From: Adiantum capillus-veneris | Lineage: Eukaryota > Streptophyta > Polypodiopsida > Polypodiales > Pteridaceae | NCBI GenBank assembly: GCA_014529385.2 | Contig: CM043943.1 | Coordinates: 96,994,355-97,058,354 of the forward strand | Reading direction: 5' to 3' | DNA: 64,000 nt | Part shown: positions 21,103 through 32,700 of the stretch, piece by piece | Layout of the letters: each line of letters starts with the position of its first letter | How positions within the stretch are numbered: the stretch's first letter is position 1 | Position numbers and translations under genes: made by a program | The notes under the pieces: generated by a model | Told to the model about the DNA's origin: nothing | What the model saw: the letters and a program-made list of their open reading frames with translations, nothing else | Database searches by the model: none

Positions 21103-22244
21103 TGTGAGCGGGATGGAAACACACACAACGCCTCTATAAAGACCGTACACACACTCTTGGGATGATACACACACACATTATGGGGCACCACTCGGCTTAC
21201 ACAACCAGCCTGGCCGAGACAGGAAACACACAGACGGAGTGAGAAGAGAGAGATTTCCCACTTGCCCACTCAATACTCACACATACACACTCACACACAC
21301 ACTCTCAATTCAGATCAAAGGAGGCAAATTGTTGTTGTTTAGACTCAATGAAGCTCAGCCCAACACCAATGGGGAAAATAGTTTACACAGTATTGAGGAA
21401 ATACACCAGATACAACCACAAAGTTAAGCAAAGGCTTCACTCACCGGAGAAGATTACACAGAAAAACAGCAGAAAATCTGTGAGGAATTTGGCAAAATGG
21501 ACAGCACCATCGCGTCTGGAACGGCCCAAAACCCATGTCTACAATGTCAAAGTGCTCAACTCCGACCTCGGATGAGCAGTTTAGGGCCAAAAAATGCTCC
21601 AAAAACAACAAAAATACACTTGTGGCTGTTTCTCCTCTCTTCTCCACTTTTTTTCTGGTCTTCTCTTAGTTTTTTCAGTTCCCACACTTAGCTTTATTAG
21701 TTGGGCACCCGTGGCCTTTTAGATGACCTCAAACAGACCCCGAACAGGCCAAAAGCTGACCTCGCAGTGCATAGTTGTCACCTTTTTGCATCATCCGCAC
21801 ACCTGGCACTCAGTTTTTCCAAATAATGCATCCCGCAACCACGTGAAGTGGCCCCAAAAAGTGGTCCTCATGATGACCTTTCTGCATAAGTATCACAAGA
21901 AAACACCCACGTCGTGTCCATACTTCTCTGCGTGCAAGTATTGACCCCGTTCGACCTCCTGACGCCACTCGATGCCAACTGACGCACCTACTTACCTCAT
22001 GTCGTCGGTGCGCAGATAGCTTCCTCGAGAATTTTTACGCGCTACCAACTCCTCCTTATTGTAGAAAACACACAGTGGTACTGGTAATAGTGAAAATCGA
22101 TGCACTATGTACACCCTGTCTTACCTGTACACATGTGGGCCCCACGTAACCACCTGGCTCTGAAAAATGGGAAATTCTTTATTTGATGCACCATGCATGT
22201 ATATGTACATATGCGCAATCTCTTGCTCCAAAAAACTCCTGACA
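21103..22244 (-). repeat. T1 5' LTR (1142 bp, uninterrupted)
   Basis: Pairs with 1305-1583 plus 3963-4745. It preserves the site CAATGGGGAAAATAGTT near 21370, where the TRIM sits in the other LTR. It is flanked on the right by ACGT (22245-22248). Confidence 0.9.
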
Positions 22245-22248
22245 ACGT

Positions 22249-22583
22249 CAATGCGTAGAGCTCTTACCCGCGGTTGCAATGCAACAAATGCGACTGCCAT
22301 GTGACAACCGGGGAGGGAGTAGGAAGCACGAGAAGGAGAGGAGTGAGCGCCATTAGCTCACGCTGTGTATTTCATTATCCAAAACTTAAAAATAACTCGC
22401 AAAAATTGGCTTTTATACCTTAGACAAGGTTTTTGGTGGGCAAAACTAATAATCTGGGAGTTCTACCAAAGATAGGTAATGACAGGCTGATACAATCTAG
22501 AAGCTTGTAGCCCCGGCTCATTAATTAGAGAGTTTTACAATGAGAATCCAAAAGATAGTATTCGTGTTAGCTTGCTGCTAACA
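22249..22583 (-). repeat. R1 LTR, outer part
   Basis: The reverse complement of 63160-63545 aligns here, including GAGCCGGGGCT and the AGCGCC/GGCGCT region. The LTR starts on the minus strand with TGTTAGCAGCAAGCTAACAC at 22583. A 40-bp tandem copy of the start (22584-22623) lies just outside it. Confidence 0.8.
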
Positions 22584-22623
22584 CAATGTCACTCATAGTA
22601 TTTGTGTTAGCTTGCCGCTAACA

Positions 22624-23032
22624 CAATGTCACTCATAGATACATCATGAATGCAATATTCTTTCTCAAACACCATGTGTAGATACATGCATGATGAATAA
22701 CTAGCCCATCTAGTATCAGACTTTAGGCTATCTCCATAATCTTAGGCTTTGATACTACGTGAGAGATACCCCTCCCCAAGACTGTCTATGCATAAAATAC
22801 ACAATTTACACTTTTATACAATTTTGAATATACAATTTCAATCCACATCAAAGTTGTGGAAGCGTTTGCATATAATAAGATTTCTCAACGTCCGACCTAG
22901 CATGGAGTTTATTCCATGATCCGACTACATCCAGAAGCACCTAAAAACTAATGTATGGGTGATATGAATGAAAGCATACTCAAGAGAAATAACATTGTGG
23001 AGCCTGTGAATATATGTGTACAACGCATTGCG

Positions 23033-23104
<72 letters not shown>

Positions 23105-25096
23105 AAGGAGAATCTTGAAATTACCCATCTAAATGAAACACACAAGCGTATACTTATGGAATAACAAAATCTAGGTATACTACAATATCAAAATATAAAA
23201 TCACTAGCAGAGCACCGGACCCTATGTAGGGATCAATCGGCCCACCCATTCACTTCCACTCTACTACGGATAGACAAAATTTTACTTCACCGAGAGTGAG
23301 CCAAAACACCTCCAATATATCTGAGCCTGACATAGGTTGAGGCTACTTCAACTCCCTCCATGAATTTGAGCTCTGAAAGGATCCCAAATACTAGCAGGTG
23401 GTAAGGTGTCAACCCAACCATACCAATCTAGGCAACATGACTCTTCGATACCCAAAATCACATATTTAGGCAAAGTGAAGGCAAGATCCCCAATGTCTTA
23501 GTCGTGTATGTTGTTCAATCCCCAATGCACTAACTATGTAGATGAGCCTAACAAAAACAAAGACCTAGGCAACACCCTCGATCCACCAAAGCCCCATGTG
23601 ATCGACTTTTGTCTAAGGCTAGTTAATGTAGGTGATCCTAGTCTTGTAGCAACGCTGCCATGAGAAACATAACACATGAATCTAATCACAATAGCATCTT
23701 TCATATGCACATACAATTTTTTTGAAGCAATAGTCAGATTGTACAGGGTTTCTACCCTTACATATCCAGTATAAACCATCAAAACCACTTCATGATCCAA
23801 TCCAAAACCATAAACCATAATCCAATCACATCACAAGGTTGAGCACCCCACCCAAATCAAGGTGATGCACATCCAATCCCACAAAAACACTTTAGCACAT
23901 AACATTGTTGCAAATTTTTTGGCAACACAATCATGCCCAAAAAAAAAAGATCCAAGAATAAACCACACTTGGAGTTTGACATGTCTACTGCAATCAAAAT
24001 GAGGCAACACACATGGCCCTCAAGACATGAACTTTTGATGCATAAAATAAGTCCAATCAGAAACTAAACATGATGTCAAAATCCAAATTTGAAAATATCC
24101 AATCATACATATTTGATGCACTATGACTGCACCTCACCCTCCTAGCACATAGAGCTAGTTTTGACCTAGAAGGGTGGAGAGTAATATACACATGCACATG
24201 AGGAATCCACATCCTTTTGTGAGGCTCCATGCATCATATGAAATCATTCCAACAACATAAACATGATACAAAACAACTCTGTCACATCAACCATAAATCA
24301 TAACATCACATTTATGCAAAAAACAAGTTTTTGCCATTTTTTGGTGCTTGCATAACATGAAAATGAAAGTATTTGGCCTCAAAACAAAGCATCAAGATCA
24401 GCCCCATAGTATATACTAACACTTTATCATGTCACTTTGCCCATATGAGACTCATGCAACAAACGGTACATAAAAAGAAAGCCACTTTATTAAAATCTAT
24501 TTGTAAGGTTTGGGTTGGATAAACATATACCCCCATATAAGTTTATGGACATCAAACACTTGAAATTAATCAACTCACCAAAATAAACCATAAATCATAT
24601 ATGAACAACTCATCCAACTCACCAAGCCATATGGTACTCCCTACACGGGTGGTAAACCCCTCGTAAATCCATACGTGGAATAGTTAGTAACCGGAACTCA
24701 TTAAGTGATATTGGTTTAATCAATATTTTTATTCGGATAAGTGGGTTTGCTCATCCGATGAGCCTATACAGTGGTTCTCCAAGGAGCTTGGGGTCCAAAA
24801 TTTTGATTGTGAAGTGGACAACAAGCTATTTTTTAACCTTAACTCTTAGCTCATTCGAAATCTTCACATGACACCCAGAGAGAAAATGTTTTAAATGATG
24901 TGTTTACTTTTGGTTTGAAGTGTTTGACATGATTCATAGCGGTTTGTAAGATATGACCAAAACAATATTCCTACCGTCTACGTGACGTGAAACAAAAAAG
25001 CGCATTTTATGTACACATACGACCATAAACACATTGTGAGCATAAATCAGCGTGCTAAACATGATGAAACAAACATGGAGCAACCTCATACACACC
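22624..25096. other. Intervening sequence without recognisable genes
   Basis: AT-rich sequence with no credible reading frame on either strand. A perfect (GA)n run fills about 23036-23098, and the long Arg/Glu and Ser/Leu frames over it are artefacts of that run. It may be old flanking DNA into which R1 and G3 inserted. Confidence 0.6.
23036..23098. repeat. (GA)n microsatellite
   Basis: About 31 uninterrupted GA units, long enough to be a length-variable marker. Confidence 0.97.
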
Positions 25097-25491
25097 TGTT
25101 GGGGTTCATCAACACACACAGAACTTAGGTGTTGACAACATGTCACACACACACACCAAACACAGAGATAGACAAAGCCAAACACATTCAACTCATCAGC
25201 ATTTCACCATTTACCAATCTCGACACAGCAGACTGAAGAACAAACATGAATCATAGAGCAAGAGACTACACAGTTTGATTCATCTTGGTCCAAGGATAAC
25301 TTCCATTTCAGTCAAAATTACATCCTTGCGTGAACCAGTATGACCTTTAAATAGGAACTTCTGGCAGTTATAACAGTTACATCCGATTGACCAAAATCCA
25401 ACTTATCAAGACTCTGACTCACTAACATCCGACTGATAAGTGTTGATTGATCAAACATAAGTACAAGTAATGATCTGGTGCAGGGTCAACA
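25097..25491 (-). repeat. G3 3' LTR (395 bp), tentative
   Basis: On the minus strand it starts TGTTGACCC at 25491 and ends CCCCAACA at 25097, giving TGTTG...CAACA ends. It lies downstream of the G3 coding region. The partner LTR is missing from the window, so the borders rest on terminal motifs alone. Confidence 0.55.
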
Positions 25492-28400
25492 CTTGGCACA
25501 GCGAGGTGGTGGATTTCCTTGAAATCCGACTTGGATCCACAATCCCTTGATCTGCATATTCTGCACCATCAACATTACTGTCTACACTGGTTCAGCTTCA
25601 TTCTGAGCCTTCACATCCAGCTCAGCAATACCCTACTCTTTAACTACTGACTCAGGTGCCACTATCCCAAGAGGTACATTTTCCACTGCTTCAAGCACTT
25701 CAACCTGTTGATCAACCTACTGATTCTTCTTTGCATCATCCTTCAAATCTTGACCTTCCTTGATAGGTTCCTCGAACTGAACATCAATCATATCCTCTTG
25801 CAACTCTTTTAGCTTTAAATCCTGAGCTATTTTAAACCACATGTCTCTATCCTTTTTCACATGCTCTAACTTCCGCAGCAATTCACCCTCATGCTCACTG
25901 ACAAATCCCTGCTTCATCATCTCATATGGATGCTTTATTGCTATAGCAAGTCGGTTCTTCATAGACTTCCAAACTTCCTGAACTTCTTGCAATAGCTGAT
26001 CTTTCAAGACATAAATTTATCCCTCTGACATAAGCACTGCATTGACATCCACATCCTCACCTTTTACTTGCTTCTCCAACTCTTGCAAAGGAATCAACCT
26101 CTGATGTAGCATTTGAACCTGAACCTGCAAATCAACATTAGCTTTTGACAAATTCTCCATTTCAACATTCAATCTGGCATCTAGCTTCATTGTCCAATCT
26201 CTGAACAGTCCCAAATACATTTTTATTCTTGAAACTTTTGCATGATGCCTTTTCATCATATCCTCCAGCTCTTTCTGATGTACTTCTTGAATCTGACTCA
26301 GCTTCAAAGTCATAGCTTCTAACTCCACGTCCTTCTCCTTCAATAGCACTTTACCTACTGCTGAATTTGCAACCTCTTTAAGCTTCTCCTCCATTTGTAC
26401 TTGCTGACCCAGCACAAACTCTTGCACCAACTTAAGCATCCTTACAGCAATGTCAGCATCTTCACATCCCCCTTCAGCTTTAAAAGATGTACTTGGTGTA
26501 GCAAATGCAAAATCTAAAGCTTTAGCAACACCCTGCTCACCAGCATTTACCTTTCTCTTCTTGGACAAAGTAAATGTTTTGCCCAACCTTATTGGTGTTT
26601 GAACATCTCCAGATACTTTTTGTGAAAAAAAGATAACTCACCAAAGTCTTGAAAGAAATCTGGGCTAGCCACGGCTTCTCTAGCCTCCTCCTCTATGTAA
26701 CCAGCCGCCATCAGATCTTGAAACTGCTTTCTCTTATCTGGTTCTCCAGCAAACAGCTTCTCTGGTTCATGAACCTACTCTTTACTTTTGTTCTTGTGAA
26801 CTTCCGAATCAACAGCAATAGAGCATAGATATTTGGCACCACAGTTTCTCCTACTGTCACCCTCCCAGCATACTTGAATAATGCAGCTAGGAATGGAGCC
26901 AATCTACTGCTACACTGATGCGTCCTCTTATCTGGATTGAAAACAGCTGCATGAATTTTGTCATGGACCCAATGGGCCTAGCTGAAACAGCCTCCTTGCT
27001 CTGCAAACTCCAATGGAGCATAGTTTTCTTTTGACAGATAGTCAAATTTAGCCAGATAAAAAACCCTCTCAAGATACCACTTTAGCTGTTCCCTACGGCC
27101 ATACTCCACATTTTTAAGCATGTAATACAATCTTGTCCCTTCTCTGGACCCAAACTCCTTCTTCAAACAATCATCTAAACACTTTGGTGGAAAAGTAACT
27201 GATGTGAATGGAAGCTTGAAAACCACAGCAATAACCTGTGGGCACTACATGACCTTATCAGATATTGCTCCTCTCGTCTTCCTCAAAAAATCTGCTTGTG
27301 ACTTGGCATACAAATTTCCTTTCCATTCTTTCCATGGAAACATTGCATACTGATAAAGCCCCAACTGTCTAAGCCATTTCTCATTCTTCTCTATAGTAGC
27401 TTCCATCTCAATCTTGAGATCTGTGTACGGGTCCATCACACTCTGAAGCATCTTGTTCACCGACAAAGGTGGCGGTTCCTCCTCTGAGAACTCCTCTTTC
27501 TCCTCATCACTTACATCCACCCGCAGGTTGAGTCCCTTTCCCCTCAGCCTGGTTGCGATAGGCTTTGCCGACTCAGTTTCAGCCTCCGGCCTCATGGATA
27601 CTGCAAGCTTTGCTTTAGGGGCCATAGTGCTTGATGAAGGAGTAGATGAAGAAGGTGACTGCAAGAAGTAATCGTCAGAGAGGTACTTGCACGGCGAAGA
27701 GACCAACATTTCATAATAATTGTGCTGCATGCATCTGCTGAGTGACCTCCTTGATAGCTCCCGCGCCCCAATGATTATAGCTAGTGGCGAATAATCTTCC
27801 CGCAAACCCAAATATTATTGAATGTTAAACCATTTACTTTCAGGTTTAAAAATTCCGATCTAGTTAATTCCGATGCACTAAAGTCCAATCAACCAACATC
27901 CGATGCACCAAACTAGAAGACTGCATACTGGATCATGTTTATCTGAAGTGAATTTCCACCCATCAGAACCTTGCCAAGCACTCCTCCTGCCTTTGTTCAT
28001 CACCTATTCTCTGCTGACACCCTTATCAACCTTGCTTCTAATACCATGCTCACTTGATAGCACTGCTTGCTGGCTCTGAAAACCTGGTAAATCAACTGCC
28101 TCACACAAAGAAGCACCTACCACTTTTGGTGTCAACCAGTCAAGGTGAGGTGGTTTACTTTGAAATTTCTTCAACTTGAATACATTAACTGGTTTGTCCA
28201 CTCTAGTTCCCAATACATCAGCAACTATAAATGTGCCTTGGTCTAAATCTTCAACAATCTGGTAAGGACCCTTGTACCTCAAAGTCAATTTCCATGGGAA
28301 TGGACCAAGCCTAGAATTATACAGCATCACCCAATCTCCCACTTTGAACAATTTGAACTTGACATTCGTAGCTACCCAGGCTTGTCTTTTCCTCTGGATG

Positions 28401-29255
28401 ATCTCAGTGATGTAAGAACTCACCAGCCTATCCTCTTCTAGCTGCATCAAATACTTACATCTGTGCTTTACTGACAATGCACGAGACATTTTCTAAGAAA
28501 ATACTCTCAAGCTAGGTACCACAAATTCCATAGGTACTACAACCTCTAACCCATAGAACAACTTGAAAGGTGTCATCCCTGTGGTGACTTTAAAAGCAGT
28601 CCTGAATGACCACAGAGCTGAATCCAACTTTGAGTCCCAATCCTTATGATCATCCTGCACAATCTTTTTCAGAATTTTTACCAGAATTTTGTTGCTACTT
28701 TCTGCCTGTCCATTTGCCTGGGGATGATATGGGGTAGACTTCTTGTGTAATATCATATGAGTTTTAGTCAGCTCCTGTATGACCTCATTCAAAAAATGTG
28801 TCCCCCTATCACTCACCAACTCAACTGGACACCCAAATCTTGTCATAATGTTATGATACAAAAACTTTGCAACACTAGATGCTTTGTTATCCTTCAGTGC
28901 CACAGCTTCCACCCACTTAGTACAATAATCTGTAGAAACCAAAATGTACCTGTTTCCCCTAGAGCTAGTGGGATTCATTGGTCCTACAAAGTCCATACCC
29001 CATTTTTGAAAAGGTTCCAGGGGTAGAATAGGATGATCTGACATCTTGTCCCTATTGTCTGGCTGACCAAGCTTCTGACATAGCACACATGCTTTTGCAT
29101 ACTCATGTGAATCTTTTAACAAAGTAGGCCACCACAAACCAGCCTGCAAAATTTTCTTACTTGTAATGTCTCCTGAAAAATGTCCACTAGCTTGTCCATA
29201 ATGAGCTTCCTGTAGAACTGCTGACTGTTTTAAGAAATGCAGTAGGTGGTACACA
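25097..29255 (-). mobile_element. G3: 3' half of a minus-strand Ty3/gypsy element with an extra 3' ORF region
   Basis: The order on the minus strand is integrase (about 28000-29230), extra ORF region (25717-27811), LTR (25097-25491). The integrase has a zinc finger (HYGQASGHFS, CVLCQK) and a DDE core (WGMDFVGPM, LVSDRGTHFLN, YHPQANGQAESSNK), then a GPYQIVEDLDQGTF tail. The extra region has a nuclear-looking acidic N-terminus and long coiled coils (VEMENLSKANVDLQVQVQ). R2 has a comparable coiled-coil region after its integrase. The element is cut off at about 29255, where DT2 sequence begins. It is a fossil with several breaks. Confidence 0.82.
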
Positions 29256-30435
29256 AAAGACGCTACACTTCTACATATCGGATGACAAGCAGCATGACAC
29301 ATTGTTTGTACAACATTTTTTCTTGCTGAATGACAAGTGGCTGAAAGAACGAGAACATTCTCTGCAAAAACATTGGGTTTGGTCAGATGGTGCTGCTTCA
29401 CAATTCAAGGCCTGTAGACCTTACTATTTTGTGGCCAGGTACTATCAAATGACAGGCTTGCACATGATGCATAACTTCTTTGCATCCGGCCATGGAAAAG
29501 GTGAACATGATGGGGTAGGGGCAGTCATCAAGAGAACTTTGACGCAAGAGGAGTTGAAACCAGATGGCTGGCGTATGAAGTGTGCAGCCGATGTTGTCAA
29601 CTTTTTCAAAGCAACTTTTCAGCCAAGAGAACAGTCTCAGAGGTGTAATACGCAAAGAGTCTTTTGGCTTATTGGTGCGAATGAAGTGCAGCGCAATATG
29701 CAATGGGACTGTGAGCGTATCGTTGGCTCCCGCTCATTTCATTGTGCTGATGGCTATTCACAAGACAACCACACCGCCATACGCTTTCGATCACTTTCAT
29801 GCTTTTGTGATCCGTGTATGCGTGGGTTGTGGAGAAGATGCAGGAACAGAATGCACATTGAAGAATGGAAATATGTTTGCATCAAACCATTGCCAAAGTT
29901 CGGGGATACAACTAGGGATGACAAATCAGATGACGAGGAGGAGGGTGGAGATTCAACATCGATTCCGATGAGCCAAGTGTCCAACCTGCCACTATATGAA
30001 GTATGCCCTGAAATGTTAAGTGGCATGCTGTCCATAGGGGACAATTTTGCAGTAAAAGCAGCTGAGGCAACTGAAGACTTCTACATTATCAAATGCACAG
30101 AAGTGTTGTACCAAACAGTGAAAGCACAAAAGGATAAGTAGCATAACAAAATTGTTAGAGGAGGGAAGGTTGTTGAAGGCTTTTTTTATGGCCAAGTTGA
30201 AGGAAAAGCTGATACATACCGGCTATTGGATCACACATCTCCAGTAATGATCTACTCACATCTTGTTAGGGCCATACGTTTCCCGATGGAGCCTATTGCA
30301 GGATCCCTAGGTCAAATTTTACAATACAAGTTGTCGATTGAAGTATATGAGAGGATATACAATAGCATGCCATATCATGATGATGAGAGCAACGAAGGTG
30401 CGTCCATGTTACTTGAGGGCAATGAGAAGCCCTGA
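29255..30435 (+). CDS. DT2 transposase, C-terminal part: DDE type (SDGAASQFK...HGKGEHDGVGA)
   Basis: The frame is open from the junction with G3 (about 29255, reading HFYISDDKQHDTLFVQH) to TAG at 30139-30141. It then continues in the same frame to TGA at about 30435. VWSDGAASQFK carries a candidate catalytic Asp. FFASGHGKGEHDGVGAVIKR carries the candidate Glu; this pair of motifs recurs in a family of uncharacterised eukaryotic transposase-like proteins. A Cys motif (CFCDPC) and an acidic stretch (KSDDEEEGGD) follow. The N-terminal part is missing because the gene starts at the truncation junction, and the TAG shortens the rest, so this copy is dead. It is not the same family as the DT1 transposase. 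The family name is uncertain. Confidence 0.75.
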
Positions 30436-30439
30436 TTGA

Positions 30440-31090
30440 AAAACTGAATCCGGTAGTCAATAGTACCAAATTTGGTAGTCAACAGTACCAAGTGTATTCC
30501 GCACTATGTGGTTTTTAGTGACTGAGTCAACTTGATTTTTTGGCCCTGAGCTTTATCTGTTCTCTCTATCTAGTTCTGTGTTGGTATGTTACCTTTCATT
30601 ACATTACTGTTTCAGTTGTCCTCACTATATCTGCATTTGGTACATTTTGGTACTGTTGAACTTGGGTGCTTCTCTGTCCACTATTACAATACCAAATTTG
30701 GTACTTTTTGGTACTATTGAAATTGGGTGCACGTCTGTTTACTATTATAGTACCAAATTGGAAATGCTTGAACTTGTTGTATCACTTATGGTTTACTTTA
30801 TTGCTCTATCTAGTTCTGTGTTGGTATGTTACCTTTCATTACATTACTGTTTCAGTCGTCCTCACTATATCTCTACTTTCTGGTACTGTTGAACTTGGGT
30901 GCACGTCGGTCCACTATTACAGTACCAAATTTGGTACTGTGTTGAACTTGGGTGCACTCCTGTCCACTATTACAGTACCAAATTTGGTACAATTTGGTAC
31001 TCCTTGAACTTGCTGTATCACTTATGGTTTACTTTATTTCTTGGTATTTTTCAGTTTGTCTATTCGTATTTGATACCACCACCTTGAGCA
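30440..31090. repeat. Repeat block with palindromic GTACCAAATTTGGTAC words; left arm of an inverted repeat
   Basis: A unit of about 230 bp (CTATCTAGTTCTGTGTTGGT start) occurs at about 30573 and 30807. Copies of ACCAAATTTGGTAC recur at about 30465, 30690, 30926 and 30975. The stretch 30493-30740 matches 32225-32506 in inverted orientation. Confidence 0.8.
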
Positions 31091-31301
31091 ATGTCTAGAA
31101 CTACGTTGATAACATGAAAGGTATTCCAAACATAGATGCTATCTGCCTCAAAAATTAAAATGTTGGGCAACCTGGTTAGCTCCAAGAGGTTTCAACAGTA
31201 GAGATCAAGATACCAAGACAGTCTGAACAAGAGAAGTGGTTTTCCATTATGTATAGTATCGGGTTACAAAATTCCACTATTTACATGATTATGGTAATTT
31301 G

Positions 31302-32155
31302 CTACCTCGGGGGATCAAATTTATAGGAGTACCCCTCCATCTGTATGAAGTAATCAGTAATGTACCCAGAAATATCGTCTTCAGTGTCAAAGACTGGGTT
31401 TTTGCGAGTGTATGCTATTGGGTACCGATCCCTTATCCACCCGAGAAACCAAGGCAAAACAAAATCCAACAAGTAAAACGGGTAATCGGTTCCTACTACC
31501 ATGGGATCATATGATCGAATTGCCATACAGTTTTCATAGTCATTTTTAAGAGGCTTGTATCTACAATCATCTACAAGAATAGTGTTGCTGGCATCGTACT
31601 TCGGGTGCCTTGCCCAGAGCGTCCGTAGCTTCTTCAGGAAAACGGGCTTATCACCCATGTGTTTGGGCACAACCGGCACCTCCGACATATGGGGCCGCCA
31701 TATTTCACAGTCCTCTTGGGAGAGAATATCTGCTAATGCGAAAAAAAGGAGGTTAGAGGTATGCGTAACTTATGTCCTGCAACATTCAAAGCGGGCATGC
31801 TTTACCTGCAAAATATTTTTGCCTTCTATGGTTGGGAAAGCACGCGTTCACCATGTGTAACAGTTTTTCCCTTCTACAGCAGGACCACAACACTAGGCTG
31901 GCTTTCTGTTTAAGCCGTAGGATGAACTGCTCCGCATCCGGCCTTACAAGACAAATTACATTCTTTTGGAGATAGACTACCCGTGGCGTGTGCTCCTTTG
32001 GCAGGCACTCAAGTTCCTCAGGGATTTCGTGTTAGTAGCACGCCATTAAGATCAAGCACAATCATCCCCCCGCGTCTAGCAGCCACATCAGGCTGCAACA
32101 ATGTGCTTGCCGGTGTCTCGTCTAGCCACCAACTTACTACAGCACCAACAAACAT
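31302..32155 (-). CDS. HAD-family phosphatase, FCP1/SCP (NLI-interacting factor) type
   Basis: Exon 1 is 31806-32155 from ATG at 32153-32155; exon 2 is 31302-31729; a 76-bp intron joins them in frame (GTAAAG...TAGCAG). Motif I is MIVLDLNGVLLTR, with Asn at the usual second Asp, as in a plant subgroup with DLNG. A middle region LVLWSCCRREKL follows. PVFLKKLRTLWAR supplies the conserved Lys, and NTILVDDCRYKP is the Asp-Asp motif. The C-terminus is unusual and aromatic-rich (YPFYLLDFVLPWFLGWIRDRY). There is a one-base frame change just after motif I (near 32030). Family members dephosphorylate proteins such as the RNA polymerase II tail. It lies between inverted repeats and faces the DT2 transposase tail to tail. 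It may be a captured host gene. Confidence 0.72.
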
Positions 32156-32224
32156 AATGAGTGGGGACAAATACACAGTGCAAACATCATATCTAAAACA
32201 GAAAATTGGTCCAAAAAATACCAA

Positions 32225-32506
32225 ATTTGGTACTGTATTGCACAAGTGATAAGAACTATCCGAAATCGCAAGTTCAAGAAGTACCAAATTGGTACTGTAA
32301 TAGTGGACAGACATGCACCCAAGTTCAATAGTACCAAAAAGTACCAAATTTTGGTACTGTAATGCACATATAGTGAGGACAACTGAAACAGTAATGGAAC
32401 GAAAGGTAACATACAACCACAGAACTAGATAGAGAGAATAGATAAAGCTCAGGGCTGAAAAATCAAGTTGACTCAGTCACTAAAAAGCACAAAGTGCGGA
32501 ATACAA
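32225..32506. repeat. Right arm of the inverted repeat around the phosphatase gene
   Basis: Reads outward as TGTATTCCGCACTTTGTG, then AGTGACTGAGTCAACTTGA, mirroring 30493-30580. It then runs on through the GTTCTGTG...GTATGTTACC block. The arms are about 1.5 kb apart, with the phosphatase gene between them. Confidence 0.82.
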
Positions 32507-32700
32507 TAGATTCTCACTGGCTACAGTTTGCATGCACGGGATAATTGATCACGGGCGCGATTGCGCTTCTTTCTCTGCAAACAAAAAAGTTTCTGCATTC
32601 GACTTGCAGCTGACTTTGTGGCGTGCTAGTCAGCAACTGCAGCATCCTGCTACTCTGCAAACACAAAGAAAGACAGCACATACTAACTTGTATGAAAACC

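Larger units (their letters stand above)
1301..22248 (-). mobile_element. T1: 21-kb Tat-type Ty3/gypsy element carrying two later insertions
   Basis: LTRs at 1305-4745 (3' LTR on this strand, with a TRIM inside) and 21103-22244 (5' LTR) start TGTGAG and end in GACA, flanked by ACGT at 1301-1304 and 22245-22248. The uninterrupted site survives in the right-hand LTR near 63535-63550, where CTTACGTCAATG reads straight through. The internal parts on the minus strand are a leader, gag, protease, reverse transcriptase, RNase H, a second plant-type RNase H and integrase. A second RNase H is typical of Tat elements. The coding region is broken in several places. The LTRs differ at roughly eight positions in the first 180 aligned bases, so it is moderately old, and older than T2 and the TRIM. 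Confidence 0.88.

Noticed and set aside
22925-23164. Arg/Glu-rich and Ser/Leu-rich small proteins
   Set aside because: They are translations of the (GA)n run on both strands.
29302-29401. N-terminal extension of the G3 integrase across the junction
   Set aside because: On that strand the sequence is the antisense of the DT2 transposase motifs (LNDKW, SDGAASQFK).
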